A stretch of 64,000 nucleotides of DNA from Hydrogenophaga sp. RAC07 (GTDB lineage Bacteria > Pseudomonadota > Gammaproteobacteria > Burkholderiales > Burkholderiaceae_C), in NCBI RefSeq assembly GCF_001713375.1, contig NZ_CP016449.1, positions 1-64,000 on the forward strand, in the 5' to 3' direction. The translations under genes were made by a program, and so were the position numbers. The notes beneath the pieces are model-generated. The model was not told the origin of the DNA and searched no databases. It was given only the letters and a program-made list of their open reading frames with translations. Shown here one piece after another: positions 57,554-64,000 of the stretch; position 1 is the first letter of the stretch, and each line of letters begins with the position of its first letter.

Positions 57554-59215
57554 TCATTCTGGGGGCCTGGCCAGTTCCGCTGCGGCCCGCAGACCTTCGG
57601 CTTCGGTGCGATAGAGATGCAGCCGGGGGCCATCGGTCAGGTGTCCGGCGCGCTGCAACACCGCTTCGACCGGCAGTTTGATGCCCACGAGGTGCAGTTC
57701 GATGCGCTGATCGTCGAGTTGCTCACGCAGGCGACCAAAGGCCTCCACGCCGGTGGCATCGATCCAGTTGATGGGGTGCGCGATCAGCATCACGTGGCGC
57801 GTGTCCGAGTGCGCGGTGATGTGTTCGGCCACCGCGCGTTCAAAGCCGTTGGCGGTGGCGAAATCGAGGGCGGCGTCCATGCGCAGTGCGTACAGGTGGG
57901 GCGCCAGCGGCGGCAACAGCCAGAGGTGGCGGTCGCGCAGACTGCCGTCGGGGTGCAGCCCCACCTCGATGATGCGCGGGTGCAGCCGCAGGTAGAGAAA
58001 GTGGGAGAGGGCCATCAGCACGCCCGCCAGCACGCCCCAGTACAGGCGCGGCGCGGCCAGCAAAGTCACGGCGAAAGTCGCGCCTGCAATACCCGCCTCC
58101 ACCCGTGAAATGCGCCACAGGTGCACAAAGGCGTTTGGCTTGATGAGACCCAGAATGGCCACCAGCACGATGGCCGCGAGCACCGCCAGGGGCACGTGGT
58201 GCAGCAGCGGCGTGAGCACCAGCAGGGCCACCAGCACCACCACCACCGAGAACGCCGTGGCCCAGCCGGTGCGGGCACCTGCGTAGAGGTTGAGCGCCGA
58301 GCGGGAGAACGAGGAGCTGGTGGGGAAGGCGCCGCTGAAACCCGACGCCAGCTTGGCCAGGCCCTGTCCGATCAGGTCCTGGTCCTGGTCCCAGCGCTGT
58401 CCGCGCTGTCCGCTGTCCACCTTGGCGCTGGAGGCTGTTTCCAGAAAGCTCACCAGCGTGATCACCAGCGTGGGCAGCACCAGCTGGCCGAGCACACTCC
58501 AGCCCGGCCAACCCGGCAGGTAGGGCATGGGCAGGCCCTGGGGCAGGGCGCCGATCACCTCACCACCCGCGGCCTCAAAACCGGTGAGCTGGCTGATGCC
58601 GGCGCTGGCCACCACCACCGCCAGCACGGTGGGAAAGCCCGGGCGCCAGCGGCGCGCCAGCATGAGCGCGGCCAGGCTGCCCAGCCCGAAGGCCAGCGAT
58701 GGCAGGTGCACCTGCGCCGGCCAGACGAGGCTGTCCCAGCCGCCCAGGCCCAGCAAGGCAGGCAGCTGCGACGCGATGATGAGCACCGCCGCGGCCTGGG
58801 TGAAGGCCATCAGCACCGGCGAGTTCACCAGGTTGAGCAGCCAGCCAAAGCGCGCAAAGCCCAGCACGATCTGCAGCAGGCCGCTGAGCAGGGCCAGCCA
58901 CACGGCCAGCGCGATCCACTGCGCGCTGCCCGGCACGGCCAGGCCGCTGAGCGATGCGCTGATGAGCAGGCAGGTGAGCGCGGTGGGCCCGACCGACAGG
59001 CGCACCGACGAGCTGAACAGCACCGCGATGAGTGCCGGCAGCAGCGAGGCGTAGATGCCGGTGATCAGCGGCATGCCCGCCAGCGCGGCATAGGCCACCC
59101 CTTGCGGCACCACCATCAGCCCGACCGTGAGACCGGCCATGGCCTCGCCGCGCAGCAGGGCAGCGTCGGGACGCGGCCAGTTGAGGAAGGGCAGCAGGCG
59201 TTTCAGGCGGGACAT
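57554..59215 (-). CDS. SulP-family anion (sulfate) permease with STAS domain
   Basis: The 553-residue transporter has about 10-12 membrane helices and the SulP signature GLMVVPQGVAYAALAGMP; PTALTCLLISASL and FPTSSSFSRSALN are other family motifs. A C-terminal STAS domain (about 430-545, INWIDATGVEAFGRLREQL) regulates or docks partners. It likely moves sulfate, bicarbonate or an organic anion. The start at 59215 has only a weak ribosome-binding site. It follows the sulfatase at 98 bases and probably ends the same transcript, so sulfate release and anion traffic are linked here. Confidence 0.9.
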   Translation of the reverse strand: MSRLKRLLPFLNWPRPDAALLRGEAMAGLTVGLMVVPQGVAYAALAGMPLITGIYASLLPALIAVLFSSSVRLSVGPTALTCLLISASLSGLAVPGSAQWIALAVWLALLSGLLQIVLGFARFGWLLNLVNSPVLMAFTQAAAVLIIASQLPALLGLGGWDSLVWPAQVHLPSLAFGLGSLAALMLARRWRPGFPTVLAVVVASAGISQLTGFEAAGGEVIGALPQGLPMPYLPGWPGWSVLGQLVLPTLVITLVSFLETASSAKVDSGQRGQRWDQDQDLIGQGLAKLASGFSGAFPTSSSFSRSALNLYAGARTGWATAFSVVVVLVALLVLTPLLHHVPLAVLAAIVLVAILGLIKPNAFVHLWRISRVEAGIAGATFAVTLLAAPRLYWGVLAGVLMALSHFLYLRLHPRIIEVGLHPDGSLRDRHLWLLPPLAPHLYALRMDAALDFATANGFERAVAEHITAHSDTRHVMLIAHPINWIDATGVEAFGRLREQLDDQRIELHLVGIKLPVEAVLQRAGHLTDGPRLHLYRTEAEGLRAAAELARPPE

Positions 59216-59313
59216 GCACCGATCGTACCGGGGTAGGTTGTGGTGGCTATGGTGGAGGTGTCTCCATCCAGAGGCATCCAGGGTCCGGCTCCGCCGGCGC
59301 AGGGGGGTGTTCT

Positions 59314-60642
59314 CTACCTTTGGGGCATGTCCTTGACGGAAAACCCCAGGCTCACGGTGGCGTCCGCGGGAATCGGCGGCACGCTTTCGTTCCAGGCCAG
59401 CCATTGCGAGCGCATGCGCGCCAGCCGCTCGGGCTCGCGCGTGGCGTGGTTGGCGCGCTCGCGCTCGTCCTTGGCGATGTTGAACAGGTACTCGTTGCCG
59501 TCGACCTGCAGGTACTTCCAGTCGCCTTCGCGCAGTGCACGTTGGCCGCGGTGGTTCATGCGCCAGTACAGCGCGCGCTCGAAGCGCAGCGCCGGGTCGC
59601 GCAACACAGGCAACAAGCTCACGCCATCGATCGGCCAGTCCGGGTGCGGCTTGCCACCCCCCGCCTGCAGCAGCGTGGCCGACCAGTCCATGGTCATGCA
59701 ATGCTGTGTGCTCACGGTGCCGGCGGCAATGGTGGCGGGCCAGTGCGCGATCCACGGCACGCGGATGCCGCCTTCGGTGAGGTCCATCTTGCCGCCCACC
59801 AGCGGCCAGTTGTCCGAGAAGCGCTCGCCGCCGTTGTCGCTGGTGAAGACCACCAGCGTGTTCTCTTCCAGTCCCTCTTCGCGCAAGGCGGTCATCAAAC
59901 GGCCGATGCCTTCGTCCATGTGGTGGATCATGCGGCGGTAGGTCTGCACGTCGCCGCCGTGCAGATGGAAGAGGTTTTTCGCCACATCCGGCGCAACGTG
60001 GGCGTCGTCGCGGGTTTCCCAGGGCCAGTGCGGCGCGGTGTAGTGCAGGCTGAGCATGAAGGGATGGCCGGCCCTGGCATCGGCCGCGCGCGCGTGCACG
60101 TGGTCTACGGCGCGCTGCGAGAGCACATCGGTGAGGTAGCCCACCTCGTGGTGCTCGTCCTCGTCGATGTAGAGGTCGTGCTCCCCGCTGGACGCGCAGT
60201 GGGTGAAGTAGTCGACGCCCCCGGCCATGATGCCGAAGAACTCGTCGTAGCCCGAGCGGCGCGGCCCGAAGCTGGGTGGGTAGCCCAGGTGCCACTTGCC
60301 GATGAGGGCGGTGTGGTACCCGGCCTCTTTCAGCAGCGAGGGCAGGGTGGGCACCTCGGGCGGCAGGCCCAGCGTGGTGCTGCCCTTGCTGCGGCTGTTG
60401 ATGGGCTCTTCCATCGCGCCGCGCAAGCGGTACTGGTAGCGCATGGTGATGAGCGCAAACCGCGTGGGCGAACACACCGGCGAATTGGCATAACCCTGGG
60501 TGAACTTCACGCCGCCGGCGGCGAGGCGGTCGATGTTGGGCGAGACGGCACCAAAGTCTGCCTCGCGTCCACCGTAGCAGCCGAGGTCGGCGTAGCCGAG
60601 GTCGTCGCAGACGATGTAGATGATGTTGGGGCGCTGGCTCAT
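59314..60642 (-). CDS. sulfatase of the alkaline-phosphatase superfamily (Cys type)
   Basis: The 442-residue protein has metal ligands in IYIVCDDLGYADLG (Asp13/Asp14) and the formylglycine motif CSPTR with Cys57, so the active site needs a maturing enzyme that is not in this window. FTSDNGGERFSDNWPLVGGK holds further metal-site residues. It hydrolyses a sulfate ester, aryl or carbohydrate, not known which. There is no signal peptide, so it appears cytoplasmic; the substrate must be imported. It is the third gene of the reverse-strand cluster after two Bug proteins. Confidence 0.92.
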   Translation of the reverse strand: MSQRPNIIYIVCDDLGYADLGCYGGREADFGAVSPNIDRLAAGGVKFTQGYANSPVCSPTRFALITMRYQYRLRGAMEEPINSRSKGSTTLGLPPEVPTLPSLLKEAGYHTALIGKWHLGYPPSFGPRRSGYDEFFGIMAGGVDYFTHCASSGEHDLYIDEDEHHEVGYLTDVLSQRAVDHVHARAADARAGHPFMLSLHYTAPHWPWETRDDAHVAPDVAKNLFHLHGGDVQTYRRMIHHMDEGIGRLMTALREEGLEENTLVVFTSDNGGERFSDNWPLVGGKMDLTEGGIRVPWIAHWPATIAAGTVSTQHCMTMDWSATLLQAGGGKPHPDWPIDGVSLLPVLRDPALRFERALYWRMNHRGQRALREGDWKYLQVDGNEYLFNIAKDERERANHATREPERLARMRSQWLAWNESVPPIPADATVSLGFSVKDMPQR

Positions 60643-60649
60643 GCGTCGC

Positions 60650-61615
60650 TCACTCCACCTTCATCCCGGTGGCTTTCACGATCGGGCCGTAGCGCGTGTG
60701 CAGCGCCTCGATGCGCTGACTCGCCTGCGCGCCGGTGAGGCCCTCGTAGAACAGGTCGAGCGTGGCCATGCGGGTCTGAATGTCGGGTCGCTTGAGTGCG
60801 TCGATGATGTGCTTCTGCAGCGTCTGAACCACCGCGTCGGGCGTGGCGGCGGGCGCCATCACCAGGTAGAGCACTTCCTGCTCCAGGGTCTTGAGACCGG
60901 CCTCGCTCACCGTGGGCAGGTCGGGCGCCAGGCGTGAACGCTGGCGGCTGGTGACGGCCAGCGCGGTGATCTTGCCGGCCTGCACGTGGGGCAGCATGCC
61001 CGGGGTGGCGAGCACGCCGCCATCCACCTCGCCCGAGAGCACGGCCGTCACGGCGGGCGTGTTGCCGCGGTAAGGGATGTGCGTGATCTTCGCCTGCGTG
61101 GCTTCCTTGATCACCTCGACCGCGAGGTGGCCCGGGCTGCCGCTGCCGGCCGAACTGAAATTCAGGCCCTTGGTCTTGCCGGCCTCGATCATGCCGGCCA
61201 GTGTCTTGATGCCGGTGCCGGGGTGCACACCCACCAGCAGCCCCGAGGACGCCATCACCACCACCGGCCTGAAGTCGGTGGTCTTGAAGGTCATGTTGTT
61301 GTAGAGGTAAGGGTTGACCGTGAAGATCGTGTCGATGCCGAACAGCACCGTGTGGCCATCGGGTGCGCTCTTGGCCACGTCGGCAGCGCCGATGTTGCCG
61401 GCCGCACCGGCCTTGTTCTCCACCACGAAGGTTTGTTTGAGGGTCTCCTGCAACACCGCGGCCACCGAGCGTGCGAGCAGGTCCGACGGACCGCCGGCGG
61501 GGAAGTTGTTGACGAAGCGCACCGGCTTGTTCGGAAAGCTGTCCTGTGCAGTGGCCAGGGGTGCGGTGGTGGCGGCGAAGAGGGCGAGGGACAGGTGCAG
61601 GGCGGTGGCGTTCAT
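60650..61615 (-). CDS. Bug/TctC-family substrate-binding protein
   Basis: This is a 321-residue periplasmic protein with a Sec signal peptide (MNATALHLSLALFAATTAPLATA). The mature part follows the Bug pattern: FPNKPVRFVNNFPAGGPSDLLAR, then AGAAGNIGAADVAKSAPDG and SSAGSGSPGHLAVE. Such proteins bind small carboxylic or aromatic compounds and may hand them to a tripartite tricarboxylate transporter, whose membrane parts are absent here. It lies 7 bases before the sulfatase, so it probably binds the sulfated substrate or its product. Its 5' region is a long pyrimidine tract. Confidence 0.9.
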   Translation of the reverse strand: MNATALHLSLALFAATTAPLATAQDSFPNKPVRFVNNFPAGGPSDLLARSVAAVLQETLKQTFVVENKAGAAGNIGAADVAKSAPDGHTVLFGIDTIFTVNPYLYNNMTFKTTDFRPVVVMASSGLLVGVHPGTGIKTLAGMIEAGKTKGLNFSSAGSGSPGHLAVEVIKEATQAKITHIPYRGNTPAVTAVLSGEVDGGVLATPGMLPHVQAGKITALAVTSRQRSRLAPDLPTVSEAGLKTLEQEVLYLVMAPAATPDAVVQTLQKHIIDALKRPDIQTRMATLDLFYEGLTGAQASQRIEALHTRYGPIVKATGMKVE

Positions 61616-61628
61616 GAGGATCTCTGTC

Positions 61629-61667
61629 GGGGGAAGGAAGGAAAGAAAGAAGGAAAGAAAGAGGGGG
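61629..61667. repeat. 39-base uninterrupted purine tract (mirror-like)
   Basis: On the forward strand every base from 61629 to 61667 is A or G. An 11-base unit starting GGAAAGAAAG occurs at 61640-61650 and again at 61652-61662, and the ends are both G runs, giving rough mirror symmetry. On the coding (reverse) strand it is an all-pyrimidine leader filling most of the gap between the two Bug genes. Confidence 0.85.
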
Positions 61668-62633
61668 TCAGGGCTGGTAGCCCGATTTCTGGACCACGGG
61701 GGCCCATTGCGCGCGGTAGGCCGCGAGCATGCGGCTGGTTTGCGCGGGCGTGCTGGCCACCGGGCCCATGCGGGCTTCGGTGAAGCGGCGCACCATCTCC
61801 GGCTCCTGCATGATGTTGCGGATCGCCAGGCCCAGTTGCTCCACCCGTGCCGCCGGCATGCTGGCGGGCGCGAAGAAGGTGTTCCAGCCGATGGCGTCGA
61901 CGTCCAGGCCCGCTTCACGGAACGTGGGGATGTTGGGCGCAAACGGCGAGCGCCTGGGGCTGGACACCGCAAGGATGCGGACCTTGCCCGCCTCGTGTTG
62001 TGGCAGCAGCGAGTCGAAGGTGTCGAAGGCCACGGGAATCTGGCCGCCCATGAGGTCGGTGACCAGGGGGCCCGAGCCGCGGTAGCCCACCACCTGCGCC
62101 TTCACGCCGGCCTTCTCGCCCACCATGAGACCAAAGAAGTGCGGCAGGCTGCCGGTGGCGGGCACGCCGAAGTTGGCCTGCTCGGGGTTGGCGCGCAGCC
62201 AGGCCAGCAGGTGGTTGAGTTCACGCACCGGAACGCCCGCGCCCACGGCCACCGCAAATTCATAGGTGCTCGCCTGCGACACCGCCTGGAAATCCTTGTC
62301 GGGGTCGTAGCCGGCGTCCTTGAACACCAGAGGCGCGACCAGCATCAGCGCCGGGTTGCCCAGCAGCAGCACAGGCTGGTTGGCCGGCGTGCTCTTCACC
62401 TGCTGCGCTGCAATGCGCCCACCGCCACCGGTGCGGTTCTCCACCACCACCGTGACGCCCAGCGCCGGGCCCAGCTTGTCGCCGACCAGACGGGCCACAC
62501 GGTCGGAGGCCCCACCGGGGGCAAAGGGGACCACGATGCGCAGCGGGCCCTCGAGGGTCTGCGCAGGGGCTGGCAAGGCTGCGGCGGCAGCGAGTGCAGC
62601 GGAGACGGAGAGGAGCTGGCGGCGTGTGGTCAT
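61668..62633 (-). CDS. Bug/TctC-family substrate-binding protein, Tat-type signal
   Basis: This 321-residue protein starts MTTRRQLLSVSAALAAAAA, with an RR pair and long hydrophobic run like a Tat signal. The mature part shows PLRIVVPFAPGGASDRVARL and the Bug fold. Same length as its neighbour, but the binding regions differ, so they bind related but different ligands or are specialised duplicates. It is the first gene of the sulfatase cluster, directly downstream of the predicted promoter and opposite the MarR gene. Confidence 0.9.
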   Translation of the reverse strand: MTTRRQLLSVSAALAAAAALPAPAQTLEGPLRIVVPFAPGGASDRVARLVGDKLGPALGVTVVVENRTGGGGRIAAQQVKSTPANQPVLLLGNPALMLVAPLVFKDAGYDPDKDFQAVSQASTYEFAVAVGAGVPVRELNHLLAWLRANPEQANFGVPATGSLPHFFGLMVGEKAGVKAQVVGYRGSGPLVTDLMGGQIPVAFDTFDSLLPQHEAGKVRILAVSSPRRSPFAPNIPTFREAGLDVDAIGWNTFFAPASMPAARVEQLGLAIRNIMQEPEMVRRFTEARMGPVASTPAQTSRMLAAYRAQWAPVVQKSGYQP

Positions 62634-62683
62634 GGTGTGTCTCCTGGTGGCCCCGGGTGTTTCCCGGTGCACCTCACCATGCT

Positions 62684-62712
62684 ATGTAGGGACAATCAAT
62701 TGCAGAAATCAA
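62684..62712 (-). promoter_or_regulatory. predicted sigma-70 promoter of the Bug/sulfatase cluster
   Basis: On the reverse strand TTGATT (62707-62712) and CTACAT (62684-62689) are separated by exactly 17 bases. The start of the first Bug gene lies 51 bases beyond the -10. Both CAAT-ATTG dyads overlap this promoter. Read by eye only. Confidence 0.45.
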
Positions 62713-62718
62713 TCATTG
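62693..62718. promoter_or_regulatory. two CAAT-ATTG dyads, probable MarR operator
   Basis: CAATCAATTG (62693-62702) and CAATCATTG (62710-62718) are short inverted repeats about 17 bases apart. They lie between the divergent MarR and Bug genes and cover the predicted -35 region, so repressor binding would block transcription of the Bug cluster. Confidence 0.5.
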
Positions 62719-62737
62719 CGGGTGTTTTCCCCAATCC

Positions 62738-63241
62738 ATGGCAACCCAAGATCGCCTCGCCGACCCGCAGCACCAGGCCGACCTGCTGCTCTACCGGCTC
62801 TACCGCATCCACATCACCGCCGGCCGGCTGGTGGTGCACATGTGCGAGTCGGAGTTCGGCATCACCCGTCGCGAGTGGCGCATCCTGTCGTTCCTGGCCG
62901 AACGCGAAGGGGCGCTGTCGTCGCAACTGGCCGAGCACGCCATGCTGGACCGTGCGCGCACCTCGCGCACCTTGACGTCGTTGGCGACCAAGAAACTCGT
63001 GGTGCGCCAGCCCAGGCCATCGGACCGGCGCGAGGTGCACGTGTTTCTCAGCGACGAGGGGCGCAGGCTCTATGGTGCGATCTACCCGCGCGTGGCGGCG
63101 ATCAACCGCGAGCTGGTTTCGGGCCTGTCACCCGCCCAACGTGTTCAACTGGACGCGATGGTGGACGCACTGCAGGCCCAGGCCGGCCGGATGGTGGCGG
63201 CTTCGCCCGGGGCACCGCTGCCGCAAGACGGCGGCGAATGA
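62738..63241 (+). CDS. MarR-family transcriptional regulator
   Basis: The 167-residue protein has the MarR winged-helix: ITRREWRILSFLAEREGALS, then LDRARTSRTLTSLATKKLV and the wing RQPRPSDRREVHVFLSDEG. MarR proteins usually repress and release DNA when they bind a phenolic or similar ligand. It is divergent from the Bug-sulfatase-SulP cluster across the CAAT-ATTG dyads, so it is the likely ligand-sensing switch for that cluster. The sulfated substrate or its product is a good candidate effector (inference). Confidence 0.92.
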   Translation: MATQDRLADPQHQADLLLYRLYRIHITAGRLVVHMCESEFGITRREWRILSFLAEREGALSSQLAEHAMLDRARTSRTLTSLATKKLVVRQPRPSDRREVHVFLSDEGRRLYGAIYPRVAAINRELVSGLSPAQRVQLDAMVDALQAQAGRMVAASPGAPLPQDGGE

Positions 63242-63592
63242 GCTTCCGGCCCACTTTGGGCCCCTCTGCTGTGCCGGCATTGGACCCCTCTCAGGCGCGG
63301 CGATGACCGAAAATCTGTCCCCTCACCGACGGCATGGCCGGCGCCCCATCATGGCGCTGGCGGTGCCGGTCCTTGCTGACAGTCCCGCAACGCACGACCC
63401 CCTGCGGTCGATGTTCCAGCCTCCTTCGCGGGGTGATGGCGGAGTTCCTGACACATCGGACCACCGCCGCCGTCCCACGTTCCACCGCCCTTCTGTCCCT
63501 GCAGCGGCCACACCTTGTGTGTCTGGCCAGACAGACTTTTTCGGCGCTGTGGCGCACACCTGCGCGAACACCATCACTGGAGGACATTTCCC
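63242..63592. other. intergenic region before the BCCT gene
   Basis: No gene recognised in 351 bases. It contains a perfect 14-base palindrome at 63520-63533 and the ribosome-binding site GGAGGA ahead of the transporter start. Short frames here lack family motifs. Confidence 0.5.
63520..63533. promoter_or_regulatory. 14-base perfect palindrome TGTCTGGCCAGACA
   Basis: The palindrome is 59 bases upstream of the BCCT transporter start and is followed by GACTTTTT. Its position suits an operator for that gene; no regulator gene is adjacent in the window, except that the right flank is unseen. Confidence 0.45.
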
Positions 63593-64000
63593 ATGCAACT
63601 CATCGTCTCGGCCGGACTCATCCTGGCCATCGTCCTGTGGGGCGTCATTGCGCCCGATTCCCTCGGCGGGGTGTTCGACACGCTGCTGGCCGTGATCACG
63701 CGCGACTTCGGCTGGCTCTACCTGTGGGTGGTCCTGGGTCTGGTGGTGCTGGCGATGGTGCTGGCCTTCAGCCGCTACGGCGATCTGAAGCTGGGCGCTG
63801 AAGACGATGAGCCCGAGTTCTCGCTGGGCTCGTGGTTCGCCATGCTGTTTGCCGCCGGCATGGGCATCGGCCTGGTGTTCTGGGGTGTGGCCGAGCCGAT
63901 CTCGCACTACGGCGCGCCGCCGCCCGGCATTGCACCCAACACACCCGAGGCGGCCAACGCCGCCATGCGCTACAGCTTCTTCCACTGGGGTCTGCACCCC
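63593..64000 (+). CDS. BCCT-family transporter, N-terminal part
   Basis: The gene runs off the right edge; 136 residues are visible. Membrane helices lie at about 3-22 and 40-60, and GMGIGLVFWGVAEPISHYG is the strongly conserved helix-3 region of betaine/choline/carnitine transporters. Na+ or H+ coupled uptake of a quaternary amine is expected, serving osmoprotection or catabolism. The start has GGAGGA upstream. Which BCCT subtype it is cannot be told because the substrate-site helices are outside the window. Confidence 0.9.
   Translation, partial: MQLIVSAGLILAIVLWGVIAPDSLGGVFDTLLAVITRDFGWLYLWVVLGLVVLAMVLAFSRYGDLKLGAEDDEPEFSLGSWFAMLFAAGMGIGLVFWGVAEPISHYGAPPPGIAPNTPEAANAAMRYSFFHWGLHP

Noticed and set aside
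59285..59297. CCGGC-TCC-GCCGG hairpin between sulfatase and SulP
   Set aside because: Stem of 5 bases without a T run; too common in GC-rich DNA to call a terminator.
59216..60475. In-frame extension of the SulP gene upstream to a 973-codon frame
   Set aside because: The extension runs through the sulfatase gene in another frame and has no signal or domain; the SulP domain starts at 59215.
61314..62975. 553-codon forward frame across both Bug genes
   Set aside because: Antisense to two clear Bug genes and crossing the purine tract; no domain.
1..64000. Search for tRNA, rRNA, CRISPR repeats, transposase genes and phage genes
   Set aside because: None was recognised. Absence is by eye only; short ncRNAs could be missed.

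Overview
The window looks like chromosomal DNA of a high-GC betaproteobacterium, most likely Burkholderiales and probably Comamonadaceae (Hydrogenophaga-like). This is inferred from the two Bug/TctC-type binding proteins, the codon use, the many LysR/MarR/AsnC regulators with divergent targets, and the density of hybrid sensor kinases. I see no rRNA, tRNA, CRISPR array, insertion sequence or phage gene. The window cuts a MarR-type regulator at its left edge and a BCCT transporter at its right edge.

Layout. 1-1152: a truncated MarR-type regulator diverges from a hot-dog thioesterase and a small membrane protein across two tandem palindromes. 1564-3624: a solo EF-G-like GTPase with unusual G motifs. 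4135-8107: a large BTAD/ATPase/TPR regulator diverges from a 71-aa protein and a truncated haemoglobin. 8847-9764: a LysR regulator. 9882-26335: a 16-kb operon for storage glucan and trehalose, in the order small protein, glgB, glgE, treS-maltokinase fusion, TM-helix membrane protein, glgX, treZ, treY, GH100-like hydrolase. Most junctions overlap or are separated by 1-3 bases. 26377-34505: YihY/BrkB membrane protein, slipin/NfeD pair, DUF2934 protein, GlcG/HbpS-like secreted protein, DEDDh exonuclease and a chemoreceptor. 34657-41058: MFS transporter, a Cys-repeat periplasmic protein, class II aldolase with its LysR, and two ornithine-cyclodeaminase-family enzymes around an AsnC regulator. 41066-57428: a signalling island of six two-component proteins, five of them kinases and two of those over 1300 residues, interspersed with a quinone-oxidoreductase-like enzyme and an MGDG-synthase-like glycosyltransferase. 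57554-63241: SulP permease, sulfatase and two Bug proteins on one strand, with a divergent MarR regulator. 63593-64000: start of a BCCT (betaine/choline/carnitine) transporter.

How the genes work together. The glucan/trehalose operon can in principle run a closed loop. TreS and maltokinase turn trehalose into maltose-1-phosphate, GlgE and GlgB build branched alpha-glucan from it, GlgX debranches the glucan, and TreY/TreZ release trehalose again. No ADP-glucose enzymes (GlgC, GlgA), OtsA/OtsB or MalQ lie in this window. A mechanosensitive-channel-like membrane protein inside the operon fits a role in osmotic or desiccation stress. In the signalling island, a single-domain receiver, a giant Cache-PAS hybrid kinase with an HPt domain, and a receiver-first kinase are translationally coupled by ATGA overlaps and form a likely phosphorelay. 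The sulfatase locus looks like a unit that takes up and desulfates an organic sulfate ester and moves the released sulfate, probably controlled by the divergent MarR protein.

Limits. All calls come from reading motifs and gene context; no database search was made. Start sites marked as uncertain were chosen from visible ribosome-binding sites.
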